From: Thalassorhabdomicrobium marinisediminis
Lineage (GTDB): Bacteria > Pseudomonadota > Alphaproteobacteria > Rhodobacterales > Rhodobacteraceae
NCBI RefSeq assembly: GCF_003072065.1
Contig: NZ_QCYG01000002.1
Span: forward strand, 1 to 64,000
Length of the DNA: 64,000 nucleotides
Direction of reading: 5' to 3'
Below are positions 51,674 through 60,452 of this stretch, piece by piece; position 1 is the stretch's first letter; every line of letters starts with the position of its first letter. The position numbers were made by a program, and so were the translations under genes. The notes beneath the pieces are model-generated. The model did not search any database. It worked only from the letters and a program-made list of their open reading frames with translations, and was not told the DNA's origin.

Positions 51674-52750
51674 TCAAGCCCCATACTGGTTGCTGTCATG
51701 CTTCTCGACGATCTTGGCAAACCGGCGCATGAACCGCTCATCCGCCTTGGCCTTCTGCTCCAGCACCTCGCGGGCGAAGACCATGTGATCCTCATGCGCT
51801 TCCAGCATATCCGCCATCCGCGCATTGGTGGCCGAGCCGATCGCCGCCATGGCCGTCTGGGCTTCCTGATCCGTTTTCACGCCGATCTCGTTGATCCGGT
51901 GCGCCACGTCCTGCTGTTGCGCGGTCTTGAGCGATTTGGTCAAAGCGTCATACAAAACAACCCGCTGCTTGGTGTCCGTCTGCAGCTTGTTGATCAGCAC
52001 CATCTGCGTCGCCGCCTGATTTTGCAGGCTGTCGATCCAGGTCTTGCCCTTCTCGATATACCGCTCAAGCGTCTGGCTCTTGGCCAGTTTCACTTGCTCT
52101 TGCTGCACCGCTTCATTGTAGCCCGCGTTCATCTGCGCCAGTTCGGTCTCGAGCTTGGTGCGCGCGGCGGCGTCCTGTTCTACGGCGATCTTGTTCTCCA
52201 GCGCGATGATCTTCGGGTCCATCGCCAGAATCTCCGCGCGGATCGCCTCAAGCTCGCCGACGACAGCCTCCCGCTCTTCCAGCGTCTCGGCGAGGTTGCT
52301 TTCGACCTTGCTTTTCTGCTCTTCAAGGATGGCGAACTGGTTGTCGAGGAGCGCGGTGATCGTGTCAGACTTGGAAATCAGGTCCTGCAGCTTGTCATCG
52401 ACGCTTGCCGTGCGCATCCGCTCTTGCCGCATGGACTCCGACTTGCCCTTCGAGAAGAACCCGACAAAGGTTTCCCAGCCGGTCTTGTTGCGCATCTCGT
52501 CGAAGTCCTGCTGGAAGCCAGCGGTCACGTCGTCCAGCCCCATGATGAGTTCGGCGATATTGGCGTTCATCGCTTCGGTGTGGGCGTGGACATCTTCAAG
52601 CGTCGCGTTTTCGATATCGACCGAGATGTCGGTGCCCTCGGCCATTTTCTGGCGCGCGACCTCAATCCGGCTGGTCAGTTCGGAAATCTTCGATTGCGCC
52701 TCGGCAACTTCGGATTGGGATTTGCGGATCTGCGCGTCAAAATCGGCCAT
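51674..52750 (-). CDS. Coiled-coil protein (TelA-like architecture), first gene of the AAA operon
   Basis: This protein of about 358 residues begins MADFDAQIRKSQSEVAEAQS and is almost wholly alpha-helical with several long heptad-rich stretches (for example SNLAETLEEREAVVGELEAI and KLETELAQMNAGYNEAVQQ). The second half (LQTDTKQRVVLYDALTKSLK onward) resembles the helical bundles of toxic-anion-resistance TelA proteins, though similarity is modest. ATG 52750 is chosen over the ATG at 52771 because the latter lies inside a strong hairpin and the former has GAGGA upstream. It heads the operon with the AAA ATPase. Confidence 0.7.
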   Translation of the reverse strand: MADFDAQIRKSQSEVAEAQSKISELTSRIEVARQKMAEGTDISVDIENATLEDVHAHTEAMNANIAELIMGLDDVTAGFQQDFDEMRNKTGWETFVGFFSKGKSESMRQERMRTASVDDKLQDLISKSDTITALLDNQFAILEEQKSKVESNLAETLEEREAVVGELEAIRAEILAMDPKIIALENKIAVEQDAAARTKLETELAQMNAGYNEAVQQEQVKLAKSQTLERYIEKGKTWIDSLQNQAATQMVLINKLQTDTKQRVVLYDALTKSLKTAQQQDVAHRINEIGVKTDQEAQTAMAAIGSATNARMADMLEAHEDHMVFAREVLEQKAKADERFMRRFAKIVEKHDSNQYGA

Positions 52751-52756
52751 TCGGGT

Positions 52757-52795
52757 CCTCGCCTTAATCAATCTCTCGAAGGTATTAAGGCGAGG
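52757..52795 (-). promoter_or_regulatory. 12-bp stem-loop covering the Shine-Dalgarno sequence of the coiled-coil gene
   Basis: On the coding strand CCTCGCCTTAAT, a 15-base loop and ATTAAGGCGAGG form a perfect 12-bp stem. The 3' arm ends in GCGAGG, which is the ribosome binding site, six bases before ATG 52750. Folded, the mRNA would hide the site; opened, it would be translated. A DNA-level operator dyad is the alternative reading. Confidence 0.6.
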
Positions 52796-52855
52796 TTAGC
52801 GTCATTTTCGTGGCGCGAGTAGAAATTTTCGCACCCCGCAGCCGCAAGGGCGCGG

Positions 52856-53725
52856 TCAGCTGCCCGAGATCGTGCCCGACCCCAGCGGATCACGGGTCGC
52901 GACGACCTCTTCTTCTTCTTCGGCAGGCGCCGGTGCCGGTGCCGCATCCTCGCGCCCCGCCCGCTCTGCGCCATAGATCACGTCGGGATCAACGATATTG
53001 GGCGGCAGGACCACACCCCGGTTGGCCAGCTCCTCCCCCTCAAGCCGCACCGACTCCTCGTAAGAGCGGATGACGACGCGGGTGCCCATGGGAACCCGGG
53101 GATAAAGGTCGATGATGTCGTGGTTGAACAGCCGGATGCAGCCGGCCGAGCCGGAATTGCCGATCGAGGGCAGGTCATTGGTGCCATGGATGCGGAAGTG
53201 CGTGTCGCGTCCGTTCTGGAACAGATACAGCGCACGGGCCCCCAGCGGGCTGGCCAGCCCGCCTTCGACCCCGCGCCGGAACGGGCCGTAAACCTCGGGC
53301 TGGGTGCGCAGCATGTTCTGCGTCGGCGTCCAGCCGGGCCATTCGCGCTTCATCCGCACCACCGACGGCTGCCGCATCGACAGCCCCTGCCGCCCGACCG
53401 CGATGGGATAGCGCCGCGCCATGCCATCCTCTTCCACCAGATACAGCAGCTTGGCGTGAATATCGACGACGATGGTGCCCTCGGCCTCTGGCCCGTTGTA
53501 GGGCACAAAGGCGCGCCGGTTGACCCCTTGCAGGTATTCCGCCGGGATCGGCGGCAGAGTGTATTCGCCATCCTGAATCAGCCCATACCCCTCAACGATC
53601 TGGTCTGCGGGCACGCCGCCGATCAATTCGACCTCTTCCACCGGGGCCGCGCCACAGGCGACGAGCAGTCCAAGACCGAGCAGTGCCGCCCCGCCGCGCA
53701 GGAGTTTTGGGAATGAAACTGTCAT
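52856..53725 (-). CDS. L,D-transpeptidase (YkuD) lipoprotein
   Basis: This 289-residue protein has an N-terminal lipoprotein signal ending in LGLLVACGAAP (lipobox Cys). The YkuD domain has the catalytic motif HGTNDLPSIGNSGSAGCIRL with the nucleophilic Cys, and upstream RYPIAVGRQGLSMRQPSVV. A C-terminal Ala/Pro/Glu-rich tail follows. It forms 3-3 peptidoglycan cross-links or anchors proteins to the wall in the periplasm. Confidence 0.95.
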   Translation of the reverse strand: MTVSFPKLLRGGAALLGLGLLVACGAAPVEEVELIGGVPADQIVEGYGLIQDGEYTLPPIPAEYLQGVNRRAFVPYNGPEAEGTIVVDIHAKLLYLVEEDGMARRYPIAVGRQGLSMRQPSVVRMKREWPGWTPTQNMLRTQPEVYGPFRRGVEGGLASPLGARALYLFQNGRDTHFRIHGTNDLPSIGNSGSAGCIRLFNHDIIDLYPRVPMGTRVVIRSYEESVRLEGEELANRGVVLPPNIVDPDVIYGAERAGREDAAPAPAPAEEEEEVVATRDPLGSGTISGS

Positions 53726-53872
53726 GAAGGCCCTCTGAAATTCCGGATTCGCGCCGATTTAACAGCCTGAACGCCGACAAGACCAGCCCAGGGGACGTCT
53801 TTGCGCCCCGGCAATGGCATCGCGGTCACAATCCTCTGGCACTCGCGCGGCGTCGCGGCCATGCTGCGGCGC

Positions 53873-54601
53873 ATGAGACTTGCAGGAAAAACCGCCATCG
53901 TCACCGGCGCGGGCTCCGGCTTCGGCGCGGGCATCGCCACGACATTCACCGCCGAAGGGGCCTCGGTTCTGGTGGCCGACATCAACGAAAGCGCCGCCCG
54001 CGACGTGGCGCAAAGGATCGGGGCCACGCCGTGGCAGGTCGATGTGGCCGATGCCGCCAGCATCCGGCGCATGGCCGACCAGATGCCCTACCCCGACATC
54101 ATCGTGAACAACGCCGGCGTCACCCACCTGCCGCAACCGATGGAAGAGGTCGACGACGCCGACTTCGAGCGGATCTATCAGGTGAATATGAAATCGGTCT
54201 ATCTGATCGCGCGGACCATTGTGCCGCAGATGAAGGCGCGCGGCTCGGGCGCGATCCTCAACATCGCCTCCACCGCCGGGGTCAGCCCGCGCCCGAATCT
54301 CAGCTGGTACAACGCTTCCAAGGGCTGGCTGATCACGGCGACCAAGGCGATGGCGGTGGAGCTCGCCCCCCACGGCATCCGCGTCAACGCACTCAACCCC
54401 GTTGCCGGGGAAACGCCGCTGCTAAAGTCGTTCATGGGGGAGGATACGCCGGAGGTGCGTGCCAAATTCCTCTCGACCATCCCCATCGGGCGCTTCTCCA
54501 CCCCGGAAGACATGGGCCAGGCCGCGGCCTTCCTGTGCTCGGACGCGGCGAGCATGATCACCGGTGTCGCCATGGAAGTGGACGGCGGCCGCTGCATCTG
54601 A
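53873..54601 (+). CDS. Short-chain dehydrogenase/reductase
   Basis: This protein of about 242 residues, from ATG 53873 (MRLAGKTAIVTGAGSGFGAG), has the TGxxxGxG cofactor motif, NNAGVTHLPQPM, catalytic Ser in ILNIASTAGVS, Y-x-x-x-K in WYNASKGWLITATK and the classical end GVAMEVDGGRCI. The N-terminal 24 codons of the longer frame are not typical. It precedes the convergent hydrolase gene. The substrate is unknown. Confidence 0.93.
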   Translation: MRLAGKTAIVTGAGSGFGAGIATTFTAEGASVLVADINESAARDVAQRIGATPWQVDVADAASIRRMADQMPYPDIIVNNAGVTHLPQPMEEVDDADFERIYQVNMKSVYLIARTIVPQMKARGSGAILNIASTAGVSPRPNLSWYNASKGWLITATKAMAVELAPHGIRVNALNPVAGETPLLKSFMGEDTPEVRAKFLSTIPIGRFSTPEDMGQAAAFLCSDAASMITGVAMEVDGGRCI

Positions 54602-54610
54602 CCCCCACGG

Positions 54611-55396
54611 TCAGGCCAGCAGCGTCTGCATCAAGGCGCTGTCGGGCCGCTCCAACCCTTCGATCACGTCGAAATGGTGGCGCGCCGGTTCCACCACATG
54701 CCCGCAGCCCCAAGCCTTGGCCAGCGCTTGTGCCTGCTGCAAGAACGCAGGCCGCTCCGCGCCGCCCACCCAGACCGTCACCGGCACCTCTTGCGGGACG
54801 TGATGCACCGGGCTTTCCGCCCGCGCCTCCTCCGCGTCGATCCCCAAGGTGTCGTTCATCGAGGTCGCGCGCAGCGGCTCAAGATCGGACAGGGGCGAGA
54901 TCGGGACGATCCGCGCCAGCCGCACCGACCACTCCGCCATCATGTCCACACAGGCCATCCGCGCAGCCAGATGCCCGCCCGCCGAATGCCCCGCAAGGTA
55001 GATCGGCCCCGCCGTGCAGCGCACAATCGCCTCCAGCGCCATCGCAACCTCGTGCACGATGTCCCCGATCCGCGCCCCGGGCGCCAGCGTATAGCCGGGC
55101 ATGGCGCAAGCATAGCCCGCCCCCAGCGCCCCCGTGGCAAGGTGCGAGAACATCCCCGGCGCGCCCGCCATCCAGTAGCCCCCATGCAGAAAGACCACCG
55201 TGCCCTTGGCCAGCCGCTCGGGGTGGAAGATGTCATAGGTCTGCCGCGCGTCGGGCCCGTAAGGCACGTTCAGCTCTTTCAGGCGGTGATGGTCGCGGAA
55301 CACCTGCGCGGTCGCCTCCCACCGGGCAAGGTAAGTCTCACCGTTCGGGATGTGCTTGCTGTTGGCATAGGCGTCGTCGGCCTGCTCTCTGGTCAT
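54611..55396 (-). CDS. Alpha/beta hydrolase (kynurenine-formamidase-like)
   Basis: This 261-residue protein uses ATG 55396. It has the HGGYW oxyanion motif in TVVFLHGGYWMAGAPG, the nucleophile in LAGHSAGGHLAARM, and a C-terminal His region in ARHHFDVIEGL. The HGG-x-W signature and size match the kynurenine formamidase/arylformamidase group. A longer frame open to 57493 is a shadow of genes on the other strand. It is divergent from the GabD-type gene with only 72 bases between. Confidence 0.88.
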   Translation of the reverse strand: MTREQADDAYANSKHIPNGETYLARWEATAQVFRDHHRLKELNVPYGPDARQTYDIFHPERLAKGTVVFLHGGYWMAGAPGMFSHLATGALGAGYACAMPGYTLAPGARIGDIVHEVAMALEAIVRCTAGPIYLAGHSAGGHLAARMACVDMMAEWSVRLARIVPISPLSDLEPLRATSMNDTLGIDAEEARAESPVHHVPQEVPVTVWVGGAERPAFLQQAQALAKAWGCGHVVEPARHHFDVIEGLERPDSALMQTLLA

Positions 55397-55468
55397 GCGT
55401 CCCCCATGGACAATTGCGTGCTTCGGAATAATTGTGGCGGGACCACACATTCCCTTTCGGAGGCCACA

Positions 55469-56947
55469 ATGCTCGATTCCACGACCGACCTCAAATCCAT
55501 GCTCACCCGTGCGGATCTGCTCTGCGAACAGGCCTTCCTTGGCGGCGCTTGGGTCGATGCCAAATCCGGCAAGACCTTCGACGTGGTCAACCCCGCCCGC
55601 GGCGACGTGATCGCCAAGGTCGCCGACCTGAGCCGCGAAGAAATCGCCGACGCCATCGACGCCGCCGAACAGGCCCGCCACGACTGGGCCTCCCGCACCG
55701 GCAAGGACCGCGCGGGCGTCCTGCGCAAGTGGTTCGACCTGATGATGGAGAATCAGGAAGACCTCGCCATGATCATGACCGCCGAACAGGGCAAGCCGAT
55801 GACGGAATCGCGCGGCGAAGTGGCTTACGGCGCGTCCTTCGTGGAATGGTTCGCGGAAGAGGCCAAGCGCATCTACGGTGAGACGATCCCCGGCCACCAG
55901 CCGAACCTGCGCCTGACCGTGATCAAGCAGCCCATCGGCGTCGCCGCCGGCATCACGCCGTGGAATTTCCCCAACGCGATGATCGCCCGCAAGGTCGCCC
56001 CCGCGCTGGCGGCGGGCTGTTCTTTCGTGATCCGCCCCCCCTCGCTCACCCCGCTGTCGGCGCTTGCGATGGCGAAACTCGCCGAAGAAGCGGGCGTGCC
56101 GGCGGGGCTGTTCTCGGTCGTCACCACCACGTCCAGCTCGGAAGCGGGCAAGGAATTCTGCGAAAACCCCCTTGTGCGCAAACTGACCTTCACAGGCTCC
56201 ACCGAAGTCGGCCGCATTCTGCTCAAGCAAGCCGCCGATCAGGTGATGAAATGCTCCATGGAGCTGGGCGGCAACGCGCCCTTCATCGTCTTCGACGACG
56301 CCGATCTGGACGAGGCCGTGAAAGGCGCCATCGCCTGCAAATTCCGCAACAACGGCCAGACCTGCGTCTGCGCCAACCGCATCTATGTGCAAGCCGGCGT
56401 CTATGACGCATTTGCCGAGAAGCTGAAAAAGGCGGTTGAGGATCTGCACGTCGGTGACGGCCTGAAAGACGGTACGGACCTTGGCCCGCTGATCGAGCCC
56501 AGCGCCATCGACAAGGTGAAAGAGCACCTGAAAGACGCGGTCGACAAGGGCGCCACCGTCCTCACCGGAGGGGAGGAGCACCCCCTCAAAGGCCAGTTCT
56601 TCAAACCCACCATTGTCACCGGCGCCACGCAAGAGATGCAGGTCGCCACGGATGAAACCTTCGGCCCCTTCGCGCCCCTGTTCAAGTTCGAGGATGAGGA
56701 TGACGTGATCGCCATGGCCAACGACACGATCTTCGGCCTTGCCTCCTACTTCTACGCCAAGGACCTCTCGCGCGTGGTCAAGGTGCAAGAGGCACTGGAA
56801 TACGGCATCGTCGGCGTCAACACGGGGATTATCTCCACCGAAGTGGCCCCCTTCGGCGGCGTTAAGCAGTCCGGTCTGGGCCGTGAGGGTAGCCGTCACG
56901 GGATCGAGGACTACATGGAGCTGAAATACATCTGCACCGCAGTCTAG
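55469..56947 (+). CDS. gabD: NAD(P)-dependent succinate-semialdehyde dehydrogenase family
   Basis: This 492-residue ALDH uses ATG 55469, preceded by CGGAGG. Motifs: VAAGITPWNFPNAMIARKVA, FTGSTEVGRILLKQA, SMELGGNAPFIVFDDADL (Glu) and FRNNGQTCVCANRIYVQ (catalytic Cys). It is full length and close to GabD. It oxidises succinic semialdehyde or a similar semialdehyde in amino acid catabolism. No GABA transaminase is adjacent, so the substrate is not certain. Confidence 0.9.
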   Translation: MLDSTTDLKSMLTRADLLCEQAFLGGAWVDAKSGKTFDVVNPARGDVIAKVADLSREEIADAIDAAEQARHDWASRTGKDRAGVLRKWFDLMMENQEDLAMIMTAEQGKPMTESRGEVAYGASFVEWFAEEAKRIYGETIPGHQPNLRLTVIKQPIGVAAGITPWNFPNAMIARKVAPALAAGCSFVIRPPSLTPLSALAMAKLAEEAGVPAGLFSVVTTTSSSEAGKEFCENPLVRKLTFTGSTEVGRILLKQAADQVMKCSMELGGNAPFIVFDDADLDEAVKGAIACKFRNNGQTCVCANRIYVQAGVYDAFAEKLKKAVEDLHVGDGLKDGTDLGPLIEPSAIDKVKEHLKDAVDKGATVLTGGEEHPLKGQFFKPTIVTGATQEMQVATDETFGPFAPLFKFEDEDDVIAMANDTIFGLASYFYAKDLSRVVKVQEALEYGIVGVNTGIISTEVAPFGGVKQSGLGREGSRHGIEDYMELKYICTAV

Positions 56948-56959
56948 AAACGGCGTTTC

Positions 56960-57478
56960 ATGTTCACAGATTTCCTGCCCCTCGATCTTGTGTTGCGGGG
57001 GCTTCTTTTGTCCCTCGTGGCGCTCATCTGGGTGATCACCGTGGTCCGCATCGTCGGGCTGCGGGCCTTCTCCAAGATGACCCCGTTCGACTTCATCTCG
57101 ACCGTGGCCTGCGGCTCGATGCTTGCCGCGGCGGTGCAATCCACCACATGGACCAGCTACGTGCAGGCGATCTTCGGCATCGCCGGTCTGCTCGCCGCGC
57201 AGGTCGCCTTTGCGGTGCTGCGCCAGCACTCCGATGCTGCCACCGACGTGATGCACAACACGCCGGTGATCCTGATGCGCAACGGTGTGATCAACGAAAA
57301 GGCGCTCCGCCTCACCCGCACCGCGCGCACCGACCTGATCGCCAAACTGCGAGAGGCGAACGCGCTGGAGATCGACCGCGTGCAGGCCGTGGTGCTGGAA
57401 ACCACCGGCGACATTGCGGTGCTGCACGGCGACCATTTCGACGAACGCCTGCTTGAGGGCGTCAAGACCATCGACTAG
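56960..57478 (+). CDS. DUF421 (YetF-like) membrane protein
   Basis: This 172-residue protein has two or three membrane helices (LVALIWVITVVRIVGLRAF, FGIAGLLAAQVAFAVL) and the DUF421 landmarks KMTPFDFISTVACGSMLA, TPVILMRNGVINEKAL and LREANALEIDRVQAVVLETT. The family has two membrane helices followed by a small cytosolic beta domain. Function unknown. It begins 12 bases after the dehydrogenase stop and may be co-transcribed. Confidence 0.92.
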   Translation: MFTDFLPLDLVLRGLLLSLVALIWVITVVRIVGLRAFSKMTPFDFISTVACGSMLAAAVQSTTWTSYVQAIFGIAGLLAAQVAFAVLRQHSDAATDVMHNTPVILMRNGVINEKALRLTRTARTDLIAKLREANALEIDRVQAVVLETTGDIAVLHGDHFDERLLEGVKTID

Positions 57479-57844
57479 CCGTTGCGCGCCCACCGCGCGG
57501 CCCGTTCAGCCCATAGCAACCGCTCCGCTTTAGTGTCGCACATGGTTAACCCGCGCGGGGCCTTTCCACCCCCGTGCGCCATGGACATCTGTGGCAACCG
57601 GCCTCTCAGACCACCCCCGCGCGCTCGCGCAGATCGGGTGCAGAGGCAGGTCGCAGCGCATCAGACCTTGGGGGCCCTGCGCCCCCACGGCCCGCCCTTC
57701 ACCCAAGATACCTTGCACAAACCCCGACAAGACTGCCCGCCCGTCAGCGCCCACCGCTGCCTCGGGCCACAATCGCGTCGCTTGCATTGAACCAAAGCCC
57801 GCTTTCGCGCGTTGACCCGCCACATTCCCCGCAAAGAGGTCCCG
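57479..57844. other. Intergenic region without recognised genes
   Basis: This stretch holds several overlapping frames on both strands without ribosome binding sites; none resembles a known protein. It probably contains the promoter of the DUF998 gene. Confidence 0.4.
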
Positions 57845-58495
57845 ATGTCACGCACCAGCCGCTCAGAAACCGTCCGCGTCCATGTCGAGGAACAGGACGG
57901 ACTGATCCGCCTGCTCGCCTGGGCCAGCATCCTCGGCTGCGTGATCTTCGCCGCCGCCGTGATCCTTGCCGACATCCTCGTGCCGAACAATTCGATGATC
58001 GCCGACACGATCAGCGATCTGGGCGCGGGCAAATACGAATATATCGTGGACACCGGCCTTTACATGTTCTCCGCCGGCCTGCTGTCGATGGCCGTCCTTG
58101 CGGCCCATGTGCATCTGGGCGACTGGAAATGGAGCAGTGCCATCGTCGCGCTCATCGTCTTCGGCCTGCTGGTCTTCCTCATCGGCGCGCGCAACGAATA
58201 CGGCGATGCGGACAGCGACGGCTGGGTGATCCACCGTTACCTCGTCTATGGGCTTGGCATCTGCATGCCCGTGGTCTGTTTCGGCATGGCCGAGGGCGCG
58301 GGGCGCGCCGGGGCGGGCTACAGGCTCAGCCTGCGGATCACCGGCACGCTGTGGCTCCTCGCCGCGCCGATCTTCTTCTTCCTGCCCACGGATGTGGACG
58401 GCCTTTACGAGCGTGGCTTGGGCCTGCTGTCCTTCGCGATGATCCTCACCCTCGCCCGGCTGTTCCTCAAACGCGTCCACCACCGCCGCACCTGA
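57845..58495 (+). CDS. DUF998 family membrane protein
   Basis: This protein of about 216 residues, from ATG 57845 with GAGG upstream, has about six hydrophobic segments, beginning LIRLLAWASILGCVIFAAAV. Landmarks are NNSMIADTISDLGAGKYEY and LIGARNEYGDADSDGWVIHR, typical of DUF998 proteins. Function unknown. Confidence 0.85.
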   Translation: MSRTSRSETVRVHVEEQDGLIRLLAWASILGCVIFAAAVILADILVPNNSMIADTISDLGAGKYEYIVDTGLYMFSAGLLSMAVLAAHVHLGDWKWSSAIVALIVFGLLVFLIGARNEYGDADSDGWVIHRYLVYGLGICMPVVCFGMAEGAGRAGAGYRLSLRITGTLWLLAAPIFFFLPTDVDGLYERGLGLLSFAMILTLARLFLKRVHHRRT

Positions 58496-58541
58496 CCGCA
58501 CAGCGCCTTGCGCCCCCCAGCGGGATCGGCCACAAGACCCC

Positions 58542-58952
58542 ATGGCATGGGTCAAGATCATACACCTTCTGTGCGTCATGGGCTGGATGACATCGATCTT
58601 CGCCGTCCCCCGCGCGCTGATCTACTGGAAGCGCGACCACGCGGCGACCGGCACCTTCGGCCCCATCGGCGATCTGACCTTCCGCCTCTACCGCTTCTCG
58701 GCAGGCCTCATGGTGATCGCCCTGCTCACCGGCCTCTGGCTCGCCGCAAGCTGGAGCTTTCCGCCTTGGGTCTGGGTGAAACTCGCCCTCGTCGCTCTGC
58801 TCGCCGGGCACTACATGCTCACCGGCGCCATGGTCCGGCGTGCCAAACGGGGCGAATTTCGCGAAAGCGACACCTACCTGCGCATTTTCAATGAAGTGAG
58901 CGTGATCGGCGTCATCGCCATCCTCTGGGTCGTCGTCGTCAAACCCTTCTAG
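58542..58952 (+). CDS. CopD/HemJ-like membrane protein
   Basis: This 136-residue protein has four membrane helices. It starts MAWVKIIHLLCVMGWMTSIF with the early His of the HemJ/UPF0093 and CopD-like group, followed by LYRFSAGLMVIALLTGLWLA and VKLALVALLAGHYMLTGAMV (second His). HemJ is the oxygen-independent protoporphyrinogen oxidase, but this is a shorter relative, so I do not assign that activity. Confidence 0.8.
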   Translation: MAWVKIIHLLCVMGWMTSIFAVPRALIYWKRDHAATGTFGPIGDLTFRLYRFSAGLMVIALLTGLWLAASWSFPPWVWVKLALVALLAGHYMLTGAMVRRAKRGEFRESDTYLRIFNEVSVIGVIAILWVVVVKPF

Positions 58953-58966
58953 TCAAGCGCCAACGC

Positions 58967-58996
58967 CCCCTGCTTCTCTGGTTCAAAAATACCTGA
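58967..58996 (+). repeat. Conserved post-stop motif, copy 2
   Basis: CCCCTGCTTCTCTGGTTC then AAAAATACCTGAA lies 15 bases after the stop of the HemJ-like gene. Closely similar sequence lies 24 bases after the aldehyde dehydrogenase stop (45435-45463), and a more diverged one 18 bases after the DUF58 gene stop (62374-62404), all in the sense orientation. Confidence 0.5.
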
Positions 58997-59038
58997 AACC
59001 CCAAAGCCCGCCGCAAGCGCCCCGCGCCCCGCATCGCC

Positions 59039-59794
59039 TCACCGGATCCAATCCAGCCCGTCCTCGGTCCGCACCGCGGGCCGGTATTCCCCGCTCACCC
59101 AGCCTCGATACCCCTCCGCATCCAGCCGCGCGAAAAACGCCGGATAATCGAAATCGCCGCCCGCAGGCTCGTGCCGGTCCGGCACCCCGCCCACCTGCAC
59201 ATGCGCCACCCGGTGCTTTACCCGCTCCCAGGTGCCTGTCACATCGCCGGTGATCTGCGCCGCGTGATAGGCGTCGAACTGCAACAACAGGTTCGGCGCA
59301 TCCACCGCGTCGAGCACCTCCAGCGCCAGATCGAAATCGTTAAGAAAATACCCTGGCATATCGCCCGCGTTGATCGGCTCAATCGTCAGCTTTTGCTTCG
59401 GCGCCTGCGCGGCCGCCCAGCGCAGATTGTCGATGAAACACGCTTGCGCTGCCGCCCCTTCAGCCACGCCCGCCATGATGTGTACGAACTCCGCCCCCAG
59501 CGCGCCCGCGTAACGCAAGCTGCGCCGGAACGCCTGCTGGAACCGCGCCGCCTCCCCCGGCACGGCGGCAAACCCCCGCGGCCCGTCGGGGTCCGCGTAA
59601 TTCGGCGGCGGGCAGTTGATCAGCGCCAAAGGCAGCTTCGCCCGCGCCAGTGCCGTGCCCAACGCCGCGGCATTCTCGTCATAGGGAAACAGGATCTCCA
59701 CCGCGTCGAACCCGGCCTCTGCGGCGGCGCGGGGCCGCTCGAGCAACGGATATTCGGTGAACAGCATCGACAGGTTGGCGCAGAACCGTGGCAC
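59039..59794 (-). CDS. hyi: Hydroxypyruvate isomerase
   Basis: This 251-residue TIM-barrel protein has ANLSMLFTEYPLLERPRAAA, GFDAVEILFPYDENA, LALINCPPPNYADPDGPRGF, LTIEPINAGDMPGYF (metal Glu) and FDAYHAAQITGD, matching Hyi. It uses GTG 59794, overlapping the DUF1285 stop by one base. It interconverts hydroxypyruvate and tartronate semialdehyde in glyoxylate/glycerate metabolism. Confidence 0.93.
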   Translation of the reverse strand: MPRFCANLSMLFTEYPLLERPRAAAEAGFDAVEILFPYDENAAALGTALARAKLPLALINCPPPNYADPDGPRGFAAVPGEAARFQQAFRRSLRYAGALGAEFVHIMAGVAEGAAAQACFIDNLRWAAAQAPKQKLTIEPINAGDMPGYFLNDFDLALEVLDAVDAPNLLLQFDAYHAAQITGDVTGTWERVKHRVAHVQVGGVPDRHEPAGGDFDYPAFFARLDAEGYRGWVSGEYRPAVRTEDGLDWIR

Positions 59795-60387
59795 TAGGTC
59801 GGAAGCTCCGCCGCCGGAATGATCGGGAAGAACTCGCCCAGTGAGCGGAGCCCGAACCAGTCTTCGCCTGCGTGCTCCGCCGTCTCGCCGATCTCGACCA
59901 GCCGGTAGAACGACTTGCGGTCGATCAGCGCCTCGAGGTTGCGGCGGATCAGAACATAGGGCGACGGCTCTCCGGTGTCCGGATCCCGCTCCACGCGGAT
60001 CGGATGATCGGGGCCCGCCACAGCCTCGTCCCCGACATTGGTGACAAACCGCAAACCGTCTCCGTCGCGCTCGAAATCCACAGCCACAAAGGGCGCGTCA
60101 TCCACGGTGATCCCGACCTTTTCGACCGGCGTCACCAGAAAATAATCGTCCCCCTCCCGCTTGAGGATCGTCGAGAACAGCCGCACCAGCTCGGGCCGCC
60201 CAATGGGCGTGCCCAGATAGAACCACGTCCCGTCCCGCGCGATCCGCATGTCCAGATCACCGCAGAACTCGGGGTTCCATTTGTCCACCGGCGGCAATCC
60301 GCGCCCGCGGCTGGCCGCCTTGGCCGCCGATGCGAGGCTTTCCGCCGAGACGCCGCCGCCGTCCTCACTTTGGTTTGTTTTTGCCAT
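59794..60387 (-). CDS. DUF1285 family protein
   Basis: This protein of about 197 residues, from ATG 60387, has WNPEFCGDLDMRIARDGTWF, GTPIGRPELVRLFSTILKRE, YFLVTPVEKVGITVDDAPF and PYVLIRRNLEALIDRKSFY, the signature order of DUF1285. Cytoplasmic, function unknown. It is divergent from the MoxR gene, with 65 bases between starts, and coupled to hyi. Confidence 0.92.
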   Translation of the reverse strand: MAKTNQSEDGGGVSAESLASAAKAASRGRGLPPVDKWNPEFCGDLDMRIARDGTWFYLGTPIGRPELVRLFSTILKREGDDYFLVTPVEKVGITVDDAPFVAVDFERDGDGLRFVTNVGDEAVAGPDHPIRVERDPDTGEPSPYVLIRRNLEALIDRKSFYRLVEIGETAEHAGEDWFGLRSLGEFFPIIPAAELPT

Positions 60388-60452
60388 TGGGCTTCCCCGG
60401 GATATCTGTTCTTCTGTTGCAGGTATATATGACCCTAAAGGATCGGATTTCC

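Noticed and set aside
54611-57493. A 960-codon open frame on the minus strand
   Set aside because: Only its last 261 codons (from 55396) are a real alpha/beta hydrolase. The rest is antisense to the GabD-type and DUF421 genes and has His/Gly/Asp/Arg-rich shadow composition.
58542-58952. Assigning protoporphyrinogen oxidase (HemJ) activity
   Set aside because: The topology is similar, but the family also includes CopD-like proteins and no heme gene is adjacent.
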